From Flavobacteriales bacterium (GTDB lineage: Bacteria > Bacteroidota > Bacteroidia > Flavobacteriales_E > Vicingaceae), in assembly GCA_020435335.1 (NCBI GenBank), contig JAGQZT010000135.1:1-46118 (forward strand): a DNA stretch of 46,118 nucleotides. The letters run 5' to 3'. Under the pieces are notes generated by a model, which had not been told where the DNA came from, searched no databases, and worked only from the letters and a program-made list of their open reading frames with translations. Position numbers and translations under genes: made by a program. Below, one piece after another: positions 8,312-14,857 of this stretch (position 1 is the stretch's first letter; each line of letters starts with the position of its first letter).

Positions 8312-8613
8312 CAGGCAAATCTATTCCACGGTCCGCCATTGTATGCTTCTTGTATACCGTTTCGTTTCAATATCGCTGTAGCTTGCCCGCTGCGCATACC
8401 CGAACGGCAACACAATACAACGGGTTTGTTCAGTTCTTTTATCTTTTTAATTTTCCCCTGGATTTTGTCCAGCGGAATGTTCTTGGATCCTTTGGCGTGT
8501 CCCTGGTTAAATTCACCCGGGGTTCTCACATCGATGAGAATACCTCCGTTTCTGAGGATCTCAAAATGATCTACTTTCGGCCCTAATCCTAATAATTTTC
8601 TTAAAAAACTCAT
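8311..8613 (-). CDS. cytoplasmic rhodanese-like protein
   Basis: A 100-residue single-domain rhodanese with no signal peptide. ILIDVRTPGEF lies at 25-35 and the active loop is CCRSGMRSG, with Cys69 as the expected persulfide-carrying residue and Cys68 beside it. The C terminus ends NGGPWNRFA in place of the usual GGITAW. This double-cysteine loop and ending are shared with the rhodanese at 9012-9290, so the two form a cytoplasmic subclass different from the exported pair at the operon end. It lies one base after a thioredoxin stop and overlaps the next gene by one base. It probably accepts sulfane sulfur in the cytoplasm and hands it to thioredoxin or a biosynthetic acceptor. Confidence 0.87.
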   Translation of the reverse strand: MSFLRKLLGLGPKVDHFEILRNGGILIDVRTPGEFNQGHAKGSKNIPLDKIQGKIKKIKELNKPVVLCCRSGMRSGQATAILKRNGIQEAYNGGPWNRFA

Positions 8614-8614
8614 C

Positions 8615-8968
8615 TTACAACAATTCTTTTTCGATTACTTCTTTTAACACATTTTTTGGCAGGGCACCGGCCTGCATCATGGGTTGTTTTTCTTTTGGAA
8701 TGAACAAGATGCTCGGAATACTTCTGATATTGAACATCGCGGACAATTCCTGTTCCACTTCGGTGTCTACTTTGTAGATGTTTATTTTACCGGCATATTC
8801 GTCCGAAAGTTCTTCCAGAATAGGGGCGACCATTTTACAAGGACCACACCAGTCGGCATAAAAATCGATAATAGCCGGAACATCACCTTGATAGTTCCAT
8901 TCCTGGGACGCTTCATAATTGAAGATGTCCGTTTTAAATTTTGATGCTGTTAATTGTATCGTTGGCAT
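8615..8968 (-). CDS. thioredoxin
   Basis: A 117-residue cytoplasmic thioredoxin with WCGPCK (Cys41 and Cys44) and the SIPS cis-proline loop near 88-91. It is longer at the N terminus than the second thioredoxin in this operon (6170-6466): about 18 extra residues, MPTIQLTASKFKTDIFNYEA, lead into the fold. The two share only the family core, so they are not a recent duplication. The gene lies between two cytoplasmic rhodaneses, which fits reduction of their persulfide intermediates. A 7-base-pair hairpin (8988-9006) sits just upstream of its start and may adjust its expression relative to the genes before it. Confidence 0.88.
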   Translation of the reverse strand: MPTIQLTASKFKTDIFNYEASQEWNYQGDVPAIIDFYADWCGPCKMVAPILEELSDEYAGKINIYKVDTEVEQELSAMFNIRSIPSILFIPKEKQPMMQAGALPKNVLKEVIEKELL

Positions 8969-8987
8969 TTTCTTTTTTTTTAGATGA

Positions 8988-9006
8988 GGGGAGCATAACG
9001 CTCCCC
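8988..9006 (-). promoter_or_regulatory. intercistronic hairpin inside the sulfur operon
   Basis: A perfect 7-base GC-rich stem (8988-8994 with 9000-9006, GGGGAGC/GCTCCCC) encloses a five-base loop. On the minus strand it lies just after the stop of the 9012-9290 rhodanese and is followed by an A-rich run, not a T-run. It is therefore more like an RNA stability or processing element than a terminator. Confidence 0.5.
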
Positions 9007-9011
9007 CGGAT

Positions 9012-9290
9012 TTATTTTAACATTCTCATGGCAACCATATTCCAGCCGCCACCGTTGAATACATCTTCAACTCCATTGGTTGCCAGGAAGTGTGTTGCCT
9101 GGCCGCTTCTGCCACCGGAAGCACAACAAAGCACCAGAGGTTTTTTCATGGATTTGAATTCTTCCAGTTTATGAGGAACCTGATCCAACGGAATGTTGAT
9201 CGATCCTTCCACACAACCCATGGCGTATTCACCCGGAGTTCTTACATCCACTATGGTTGCTTCCTGTAAATCTACTTCTTCGTAATTCAT
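9012..9290 (-). CDS. cytoplasmic rhodanese-like protein
   Basis: A 92-residue rhodanese without signal peptide. IVDVRTPGEY lies at 13-22 and the active loop is CCASGGRSG, with Cys56 as the expected catalytic residue and Cys55 beside it. Its ending FNGGGWNMVA resembles that of the 8311-8613 protein. Cys26 (YAMGCVEGS) is an extra thiol near the start. The gene is 30 bases downstream of the persulfide dioxygenase fusion and 43 bases upstream of a thioredoxin, the widest gap inside the operon, which contains a hairpin. A cytoplasmic sulfane-sulfur carrier between the dioxygenase and thioredoxin is the most natural reading. Confidence 0.87.
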   Translation of the reverse strand: MNYEEVDLQEATIVDVRTPGEYAMGCVEGSINIPLDQVPHKLEEFKSMKKPLVLCCASGGRSGQATHFLATNGVEDVFNGGGWNMVAMRMLK

Positions 9291-9320
9291 AATTATCGTG
9301 TTTAAGTTTTATGTAATTTG

Positions 9321-10739
9321 TTATAGCATGGTGGTTGGACATACATACTCGGTCATTTTCAGTGCCGGTTCATTTTTCATGGCACCAAATCCGCCGTCAA
9401 TGTTGATGAAATCTTCGTATCCTTTGCATCTCAGGATGGAGATGGCAATTACCGAACGGTAACCTCCGGCACAGTGCACGTAGTACTCTTTCGACTTGTC
9501 AAGTTGATCGTAAGTACTGTTGATGGTGTCCAGCGGGAAGTTGGTTACATGGTCATGGACAAGGTGTTCCGAATAGTATTCAGACTCTTTTCGTACATCC
9601 AGAACATCTACATCATGATTGGCGATGTTTTCGGCAAACTCTCTGGCATTCATGTTCATGATGGCACTTACTTCTTCACCGGCTGCTTCCCAGGCTTTGA
9701 TGCCTCCGTCCAGATAACCCCTCACATTGTCGTAGCCTACACGGGCCAATCGGGTGATGGTTTCCTCTTCGCGTCCTTCCGGAGCAACCAGCAGGATCGG
9801 TTGTTTGATGTCTTCGATCAAAGCACCAACCCATGGTGCAAAGTTGCCGTCCAGGCCAATAAACCATGAACGTTTGATGTGCTCTTTCACATAATTGTTG
9901 TGGTGGCGAACATCCAGCACCAATGCATTTTCATTTTTCCAGATGGCTTTGAATTCTTCAACGGATAATCCTCGGTTCGAATCCCGAATGATGTCTTCAA
10001 AGCTCTTGTTTACGCCTTTGTTCATTACGGCATTTTTCGGAAAATACTGTGGCGGGGCAACCAGTCCGGTCAGTACTTCTTTTACAAATTCATCTTCCGT
10101 CATGTCTGCTCTCAACGCGTAGTTCACTTCTTTCTGATGCCCCATGGTATCATAGGTTTCTTTGCTGAGGTTCTTGCCACATGCGGAACCTGCACCGTGG
10201 TTCGGGTAAATGATGGTGTCGTCAGGCAGGGTCATCAGTTTGTTTCGTAATGATTTGAACAGGTGTCGGGCCAGATCTTCTTGAGTTAAATCGGATTTAA
10301 CGGCAAGATCGGGTCGGCCTACGTCCCCGATGAACAGGGTGTCTCCCGTAAACACATAAGGAGTCTCGCCTTTAGCATCCACCAACAGGTAGGAAGAAGA
10401 TTCCATCGTATGTCCGGGAGTGTGGAGCAACCTTAATGTAAGATCACCGATAGAAAATTCTTCGCCGTCTTTACCCTCATGAAAATCAAAATCAGCTTTG
10501 GCCGAAGGACCATAAACGATGGTTGCCCCGGTCTGATTAGCGAGATCCACGTGTCCTGATACGAAATCAGCATGAAAGTGAGTTAAAAAAACGTATTTGA
10601 TCTTTGCGCCTCTTCGCTCCGCCATTTCAATGTATGGAGTCGTTTCTCTCAGAGGGTCAATAACGGCTGCTTCGCCGTTTGATTCGATGTAATAAGCTGC
10701 TTCAGCTAAACATCCGGTGTATAATTGTTCTACGTACAT
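9321..10739 (-). CDS. persulfide dioxygenase-rhodanese fusion (metallo-beta-lactamase fold)
   Basis: A 472-residue cytoplasmic fusion. Residues 1-245 are a metallo-beta-lactamase domain of the ETHE1/persulfide dioxygenase group, with HFHADFVSGH at 54-63, His110, Asp133 and His181 as metal ligands. ETHE1-type enzymes oxidise glutathione or other low-molecular-weight persulfides to sulfite using an iron centre and oxygen. Two rhodanese domains follow. The first (about 258-355) has LDVR but its loop reads VAPEGREEE with no cysteine, so it should be inactive. The second (365-455) has HCAGGYRS with Cys423 intact. Such fusions are known in bacterial sulfide oxidation. It lies 29 bases after the sulfide:quinone oxidoreductase gene, matching the order of the pathway: sulfide, persulfide, sulfite. 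Confidence 0.9.
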   Translation of the reverse strand: MYVEQLYTGCLAEAAYYIESNGEAAVIDPLRETTPYIEMAERRGAKIKYVFLTHFHADFVSGHVDLANQTGATIVYGPSAKADFDFHEGKDGEEFSIGDLTLRLLHTPGHTMESSSYLLVDAKGETPYVFTGDTLFIGDVGRPDLAVKSDLTQEDLARHLFKSLRNKLMTLPDDTIIYPNHGAGSACGKNLSKETYDTMGHQKEVNYALRADMTEDEFVKEVLTGLVAPPQYFPKNAVMNKGVNKSFEDIIRDSNRGLSVEEFKAIWKNENALVLDVRHHNNYVKEHIKRSWFIGLDGNFAPWVGALIEDIKQPILLVAPEGREEETITRLARVGYDNVRGYLDGGIKAWEAAGEEVSAIMNMNAREFAENIANHDVDVLDVRKESEYYSEHLVHDHVTNFPLDTINSTYDQLDKSKEYYVHCAGGYRSVIAISILRCKGYEDFINIDGGFGAMKNEPALKMTEYVCPTTML

Positions 10740-10768
10740 AACTTTATAGTTTTATTTAAAATTAATGA

Positions 10769-12031
10769 TTAAGCTTTTCCTTTTAACATTTTATTCCAGT
10801 ACATGTATGGCAATGCATATTTTTTTAAGAGCCACATGGAATATTTTTCTTTTGAGGTATCCACGAATTTGGAGATCAACGGATCCGACATTCTTACATT
10901 ATCATATCCGAATTCTGCCAGCACCATTTTTCCGTATCCGGTAACCAATGGGCAGGATGAATAGCCGGTATAACTATCGTCTTTGGCATCTTTCCCCTGA
11001 ATGAGCGACATCAGGTTTTCTACCACTACCGGGGCTTGTTTTCTGACTGCAGCTCCGGTTTTGGCTGTTGGAAGGGCAGCAGCATCACCTAACCCGAACA
11101 CATTTTTGTACACATTATGCTGTAAGGTGTTAATGTTTACATTGATCCAACCTTTATTTGGTCCGTCGGCATGAGCCAGCCTGGAGTGTTTTACAAAATC
11201 CGGAGCACTTTGCGGTGGAGCCAGATGCAGCATATCATAAGGAATGATGGCTGTTAGGTCGCCGGCAACACGTTCTCTCAGGTTTTTATCTTCATTGATC
11301 ACACATCCGTTTTCATCCGGATTGACCATTTTAAAATGAACCTCCTTATTTGTAGCATCAATTTTGGTGATCCCGTAAAAGAATTTGGTGTGGATTTGCT
11401 TGCGGGCAACCACATCATTAATGGTTTGTTTAAATGGTTCTACTCCGAACACGACACTTCCGGGTGTGGCAAAAATAATTTCGGTTTTATCGCGCACACC
11501 GGTTTTTCTCCAGTATTCGTCGGCGAGGTACATGATCTTTTGAGGGGCACCGCCGCATTTGATGGGAGTAGTCGGTTGGGTGAAAACAGCATTTCCACCC
11601 TTAAATTTCTGAAGTACTTCCCAGGTGTAATTGGCGTCTACATAGTTGCTGCAAACGCCGTCTTTTCCGATAGCATCTTTTAAGCCTTCGATGCCATCCA
11701 AATCGATTTGAATGCCGGGGCAAAGGACCAGGTATTCATAAGTCAGTGTATCACCGTTTTTAAGGGTAATTTCATTGGCATCGGGATGCATGGATGTCAC
11801 TTCCTCCGGGATCAGTTTCACTCCCTGAGGAATGAGCGATTGCATTGACCTTCGGGTCTTTTCATAATCAAACGTCCCGGCTCCGACGAGTGTCCATGCC
11901 GGTTGGTAAAAGTGATCTCTGGCCGGATCGATGATGGCGATGTCCAGGGTTTTATCCTTGAGCAACAGCCTGGAAGCAACCGTTATCCCTGCGGTTCCTC
12001 CTCCAACGATAATAATTTGATGTGACTTCAT
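10769..12031 (-). CDS. sqr: sulfide:quinone oxidoreductase
   Basis: This flavoprotein oxidises hydrogen sulfide to sulfane sulfur and passes the electrons to the quinone pool at the cytoplasmic face of the inner membrane. The 420-residue protein starts with an FAD-binding motif VGGGTAG (9-15) and a second FAD contact FGLGDAAALPT near 312-322. Cys159 (PIKCGG) and Cys360 (YSSCPLVTGYG) correspond to the two redox cysteines of the family; Cys127 is a further candidate. The YSSCP segment and the C-terminal amphipathic tail (WLLKKYALPYMYWNKML) are typical of the type II branch that includes mitochondrial SQRDL. It is flanked by the TauE-like exporter (10-base gap) and the persulfide dioxygenase fusion (29-base gap). 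Confidence 0.9.
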   Translation of the reverse strand: MKSHQIIIVGGGTAGITVASRLLLKDKTLDIAIIDPARDHFYQPAWTLVGAGTFDYEKTRRSMQSLIPQGVKLIPEEVTSMHPDANEITLKNGDTLTYEYLVLCPGIQIDLDGIEGLKDAIGKDGVCSNYVDANYTWEVLQKFKGGNAVFTQPTTPIKCGGAPQKIMYLADEYWRKTGVRDKTEIIFATPGSVVFGVEPFKQTINDVVARKQIHTKFFYGITKIDATNKEVHFKMVNPDENGCVINEDKNLRERVAGDLTAIIPYDMLHLAPPQSAPDFVKHSRLAHADGPNKGWINVNINTLQHNVYKNVFGLGDAAALPTAKTGAAVRKQAPVVVENLMSLIQGKDAKDDSYTGYSSCPLVTGYGKMVLAEFGYDNVRMSDPLISKFVDTSKEKYSMWLLKKYALPYMYWNKMLKGKA

Positions 12032-12041
12032 ACCTATAAGT

Positions 12042-12839
12042 TTATACCGTTAATATTAATTCTTTGATTAAAATGTAGCTACCCATAAGCAACACAAACC
12101 AGCCGAACGCTTTTTTTAATTGTGCACCGTTTACCTTGTCGGAAAAATAATTTCCCACAAAAATCCCGGCAATGGCAAGCAAGGTAAAAACAAGAAGCAA
12201 TTGCCAGTCGATGGGTGTACTGGAAACACTACCCACAAACCCAAAAAGGGAATTCAGGGAAATGATGGCTAAAGATGTTCCGATGGCCTCTTTCATGCTG
12301 TGATTGCCGAGTCTGATTAAAGCCGGGATGATGATGAACCCGCCTCCGGCCCCGACAAATCCGCTTAAACTCCCCACTCCCAGACCTCCGATAAAGTTGA
12401 TCACATGGTTTTTCTTGTTCAGGTTCTCAATTTCCAGTTCCCTTCTTCCCCGGATCATCGAGATTGAAGCCGTAATCATGGTGATGGCAAACACACTCAT
12501 GATCAAAATCCTGTTGGTGAGTTCAAAGTGGCCGATAGTTAGGATCGATTCGGGGATAGCAGGAACGATCAGTTTTCTCGTAATGAAGATGGCGATGATA
12601 GTCGGAATACCGAAAAACAAAGCACTCTTAAAATTCACTTCCTTTTTCCTGGCTTTTACCCAAACACCAACCAGGCTGGATGCGCCTACAATGAATAAAG
12701 AGTAAGCAGGAGCAGTAACGGCAGCTTCTGTACCGAAACAATAAACCAGTATCGGAATGGCCAGAATGGAACCTCCTGCACCGATCATGCCGGTTGACAG
12801 TCCGATTAAAATGGCTAGTATGTATCCGAGAATCTCCAT
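12042..12839 (-). CDS. TauE/SafE-family sulfite or sulfonate exporter
   Basis: A 265-residue inner-membrane protein with about eight membrane segments in two similar halves. Each half contains the family motif: GMIGAGGSILAIP near 17-29 and GFVGAGGGFIIIP near 159-171. TauE/SafE proteins export sulfite, sulfonates or other small anions. In this operon the obvious substrate is sulfite produced by the persulfide dioxygenase, or thiosulfate; this is a context inference. Its ATG overlaps the stop of the ArsR regulator gene by one base (TAATG), so it is the first structural gene of the operon. Confidence 0.88.
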   Translation of the reverse strand: MEILGYILAILIGLSTGMIGAGGSILAIPILVYCFGTEAAVTAPAYSLFIVGASSLVGVWVKARKKEVNFKSALFFGIPTIIAIFITRKLIVPAIPESILTIGHFELTNRILIMSVFAITMITASISMIRGRRELEIENLNKKNHVINFIGGLGVGSLSGFVGAGGGFIIIPALIRLGNHSMKEAIGTSLAIISLNSLFGFVGSVSSTPIDWQLLLVFTLLAIAGIFVGNYFSDKVNGAQLKKAFGWFVLLMGSYILIKELILTV

Positions 12840-13129
12840 TATTTTTTATGACAAGTTGCGATACAGGTTAAAATCTGCGAAAGCTGCGGGTATTTTAGTT
12901 TGTAAAAACAATTTTTCCCGACACGGTTCACTTCCAGTACGTCTTTATTCTTTAAGATGCTGAGGTGGTGAGAAGCAACAGCCTGCTCAATTTGAAGGGC
13001 TTCGTAGATTTCGGTAACCGAAAGTTCGGCACCATTATCCAACAGCCCGACCATCGCAATCCGGGTCGGATGGGCAATGGCTTTCAGGGTTTCGGTTGCA
13101 GACTCAATTTGTGATAAATCTATATTCAT
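12839..13129 (-). CDS. ArsR-family transcriptional regulator, likely repressor of the sulfur operon
   Basis: A 96-residue winged helix-turn-helix protein. I use ATG 13129 (MNIDLSQIES) because a promoter ends just upstream and longer frames would run into the divergent gene. The recognition helix region is SVTEIYEALQIEQAVASHHL (37-56), followed by the wing LEVNRVGKNCFYKL. The metal-site motif ELCVCD of classical ArsR/SmtB proteins is here ELSVTE, without cysteines. Instead Cys74, Cys89 and Cys93 lie in the wing and the C-terminal dimer helix (LTCIATCHKK). Persulfide sensors such as SqrR and BigR are ArsR proteins that use a cysteine pair to sense sulfane sulfur and control sulfide genes. That role is likely here, though the cysteine positions differ. 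It is the first gene of the operon, so it should regulate its own synthesis. Confidence 0.85.
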   Translation of the reverse strand: MNIDLSQIESATETLKAIAHPTRIAMVGLLDNGAELSVTEIYEALQIEQAVASHHLSILKNKDVLEVNRVGKNCFYKLKYPQLSQILTCIATCHKK

Positions 13130-13138
13130 ATTAAAACA

Positions 13139-13152
13139 TCTAAATATATAGA
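13139..13152. promoter_or_regulatory. candidate ArsR operator
   Basis: TCTAAATATATAGA is a 14-base palindrome with a single mismatched pair. It lies just downstream of the -7 element of the minus-strand promoter, where a repressor would block transcription. Its ATATATAGA part is repeated directly at 13160-13168, and an AT run continues to 13180. The assignment rests on position and symmetry only; such AT-rich DNA can be palindromic by chance. Confidence 0.45.
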
Positions 13153-13154
13153 TA

Positions 13155-13187
13155 CAAAGATATATAGAAATATATATATGTTCCAAA
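13155..13187 (-). promoter_or_regulatory. promoter of the sulfur operon
   Basis: On the minus strand TTTG (13187-13184) is followed after 21 bases by TATCTTTG (13162-13155), a full match to the Bacteroidota -33 and -7 elements. The ArsR ATG is 26 bases downstream of the -7 box. No comparable promoter was noticed later in the operon. Confidence 0.6.
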
Positions 13188-13190
13188 TTT

Positions 13191-13223
13191 TTTAAGAAAT
13201 ATTTTTGAAAAACTTTACCTTTA
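13191..13223 (+). promoter_or_regulatory. weak candidate promoter of the aldehyde dehydrogenase gene
   Basis: TTTA (13191-13194), 21 bases, then TACCTTTA (13216-13223) resembles the -33/-7 pattern with one deviation in each box. The ATG is only 5 bases downstream, which would give an almost leaderless transcript. Its upstream end lies next to the -33 box of the divergent sulfur-operon promoter. Confidence 0.3.
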
Positions 13224-13228
13224 CAGTT

Positions 13229-14671
13229 ATGGATAAGATTAGAAATTACATTAACGGTGAGTTGATTGAGCCTTTGGCCGGCCACTATATCGAAAACGTT
13301 GACCCCTCAAGAGGCGTGGTATATTCTTTAATTCCGGATTCGGATGCTTCGGATGTGGCTCTGGCTACCAAAGCGGCTAAGGAAGCTTTTCCTTCCTGGT
13401 CGAAGACCCCGAAAGAAAAACGTTCCCGCATTTTACAAAAGCTGGCCTTTCTTATTGAAGATAATCTGGATCGTTTGGCCATGGCCGAATCCATCGATAA
13501 CGGGAAGCCGTTGAGGCTGGCTAAGACGGTCGATATTCCCCGAGCTGCTGCGAATTTTAATTTCTATGCCACCGGCATTCTCCACTATGCCTCCCAATCG
13601 CATGCCATGGAAGATGTCGCCATTAATTATACACTCCGGGAACCTATAGGGGTTTGCGGGTGTATTTCGCCCTGGAACCTTCCCTTGTATTTATTCAGTT
13701 GGAAAATAGCTCCTGCTCTGGCTGCAGGAAATACCGTCGTTGCAAAGCCTTCTGAGGTTACACCAATGACTGCTTATTTGTTGTCGGAACTGTGCATTGA
13801 GGCCGGCCTTCCCAAAGGGGTGTTGAACATTGTTCACGGATTGGGACAAAAAGTGGGTGCTGCCATTACCGAACATCAGGATATTCCGGTGATCTCTTTT
13901 ACCGGAGGTACGGTTACCGGGAAGCAGATCATCAGCGTAGCCGGTCCCATGTTCAAAAAACTGTCTCTTGAGCTTGGTGGCAAAAATCCGAACATCATCT
14001 TCGACGATTGTGATTTTGAAAAGGCATTGAAAACGACTGTACACTCTTCATTTGCCAATCAGGGTCAGATCTGCCTGTGCGGGTCAAGGATCTTCGTTCA
14101 GCGTGGTATTTATGAAAAATTCAGGGATGCCTTTGTAGAAAAGGTCAAGAACCTTAAAGTTGGTGATCCCCGATCCGAAGACAGTAATTTAGGAGCAGTT
14201 GTATCAAAACAACACATGGAAAAAGTACTGAGTTACATTGAGCTGGCTCAGCAGGAAGGAGGAAAGGTATTAACCGGCGGACATCGGGTGATGATGGAAG
14301 GAGATTTGGAGAGTGGATATTATCTGGCTCCTACGATTATTGAGAACCTGGCTTATGATTGCCGCACCAATCAGGAGGAGATTTTCGGGCCGGTAGTGAC
14401 CATCATGCCGTTCGATACCACGGAGGAAGTCATCATGATGGCAAACAGTACTACTTATGGCCTTGCCTCTACCGTGTGGACCGAAAACCTGACCAAGGCG
14501 CATAATGTGGCCGCTCGGATTCATGCCGGAATTGTTTGGGTGAATTGCTGGTTGCTCCGCGATTTGAGAACGCCTTTTGGTGGTGTCAAGAATTCAGGCG
14601 TGGGGAGAGAAGGTGGTTTTGAAGCATTGGATTTCTTTACGGAACCCAAAAACGTTTGCATCAAGCTCTAA
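13229..14671 (+). CDS. NAD-dependent aldehyde dehydrogenase, ALDH8A1-like (2-aminomuconic semialdehyde dehydrogenase type)
   Basis: A 480-residue cytoplasmic enzyme that oxidises an aldehyde to the acid with NAD(P)+. ATG 13229 (MDKIRNYINGE) matches the family N terminus. Catalytic residues are visible: Asn150 in SPWNLP, the general base Glu248 in LELGGKN and the nucleophile Cys282 in GQICLCGSRIFVQ. The CLCGSRIFVQ stretch, the NCWL segment near 450 and the ending DFFTEPKNVCIKL resemble ALDH8A1 and bacterial 2-aminomuconic or 2-hydroxymuconic semialdehyde dehydrogenases. A step in tryptophan/kynurenine breakdown is therefore likely, but no other gene of that pathway is in the window. It is divergent from the sulfur operon across about 100 bases and could share its regulation. 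A terminator follows at 14807-14830. Confidence 0.85.
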   Translation: MDKIRNYINGELIEPLAGHYIENVDPSRGVVYSLIPDSDASDVALATKAAKEAFPSWSKTPKEKRSRILQKLAFLIEDNLDRLAMAESIDNGKPLRLAKTVDIPRAAANFNFYATGILHYASQSHAMEDVAINYTLREPIGVCGCISPWNLPLYLFSWKIAPALAAGNTVVAKPSEVTPMTAYLLSELCIEAGLPKGVLNIVHGLGQKVGAAITEHQDIPVISFTGGTVTGKQIISVAGPMFKKLSLELGGKNPNIIFDDCDFEKALKTTVHSSFANQGQICLCGSRIFVQRGIYEKFRDAFVEKVKNLKVGDPRSEDSNLGAVVSKQHMEKVLSYIELAQQEGGKVLTGGHRVMMEGDLESGYYLAPTIIENLAYDCRTNQEEIFGPVVTIMPFDTTEEVIMMANSTTYGLASTVWTENLTKAHNVAARIHAGIVWVNCWLLRDLRTPFGGVKNSGVGREGGFEALDFFTEPKNVCIKL

Positions 14672-14806
14672 GCTTCTCACTCTGTTTGCGGCCGTTCATA
14701 AAGAACCAACCGAAATTCTTATTGAACCAATTTTCGAACAGTTGTATTTTTTTGATAAACAAAGTCATACCCTGAAAACGAAAAACAGGAATCGTATCGT
14801 ATAAAA

Positions 14807-14830
14807 AAGAGCCGGAATTTTCCGGCTCTT
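14807..14830. terminator. bidirectional terminator between convergent genes
   Basis: An 11-base perfect stem (AAGAGCCGGAA at 14807-14817 with TTCCGGCTCTT at 14820-14830) is preceded by an A-run and followed by T-rich sequence ending in six T. It can end the aldehyde dehydrogenase transcript on the plus strand and the T9SS protein transcript on the minus strand. Confidence 0.8.
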
Positions 14831-14857
14831 ATGATTTTTTAACACTAAGAAGAACAG

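Noticed and set aside
5328..13129. Arsenic resistance operon (because of the ArsR-type regulator and thioredoxins)
   Set aside because: There is no arsenate reductase or arsenite exporter, the regulator lacks the metal-binding cysteine motif, and the structural genes are those of sulfide and persulfide oxidation.
13130..13285. A longer ArsR frame beginning inside the divergent aldehyde dehydrogenase gene
   Set aside because: The extension is AT-run sequence coding for Tyr/Ile-rich peptide and would contain the promoter and operator; ATG 13129 matches the family.
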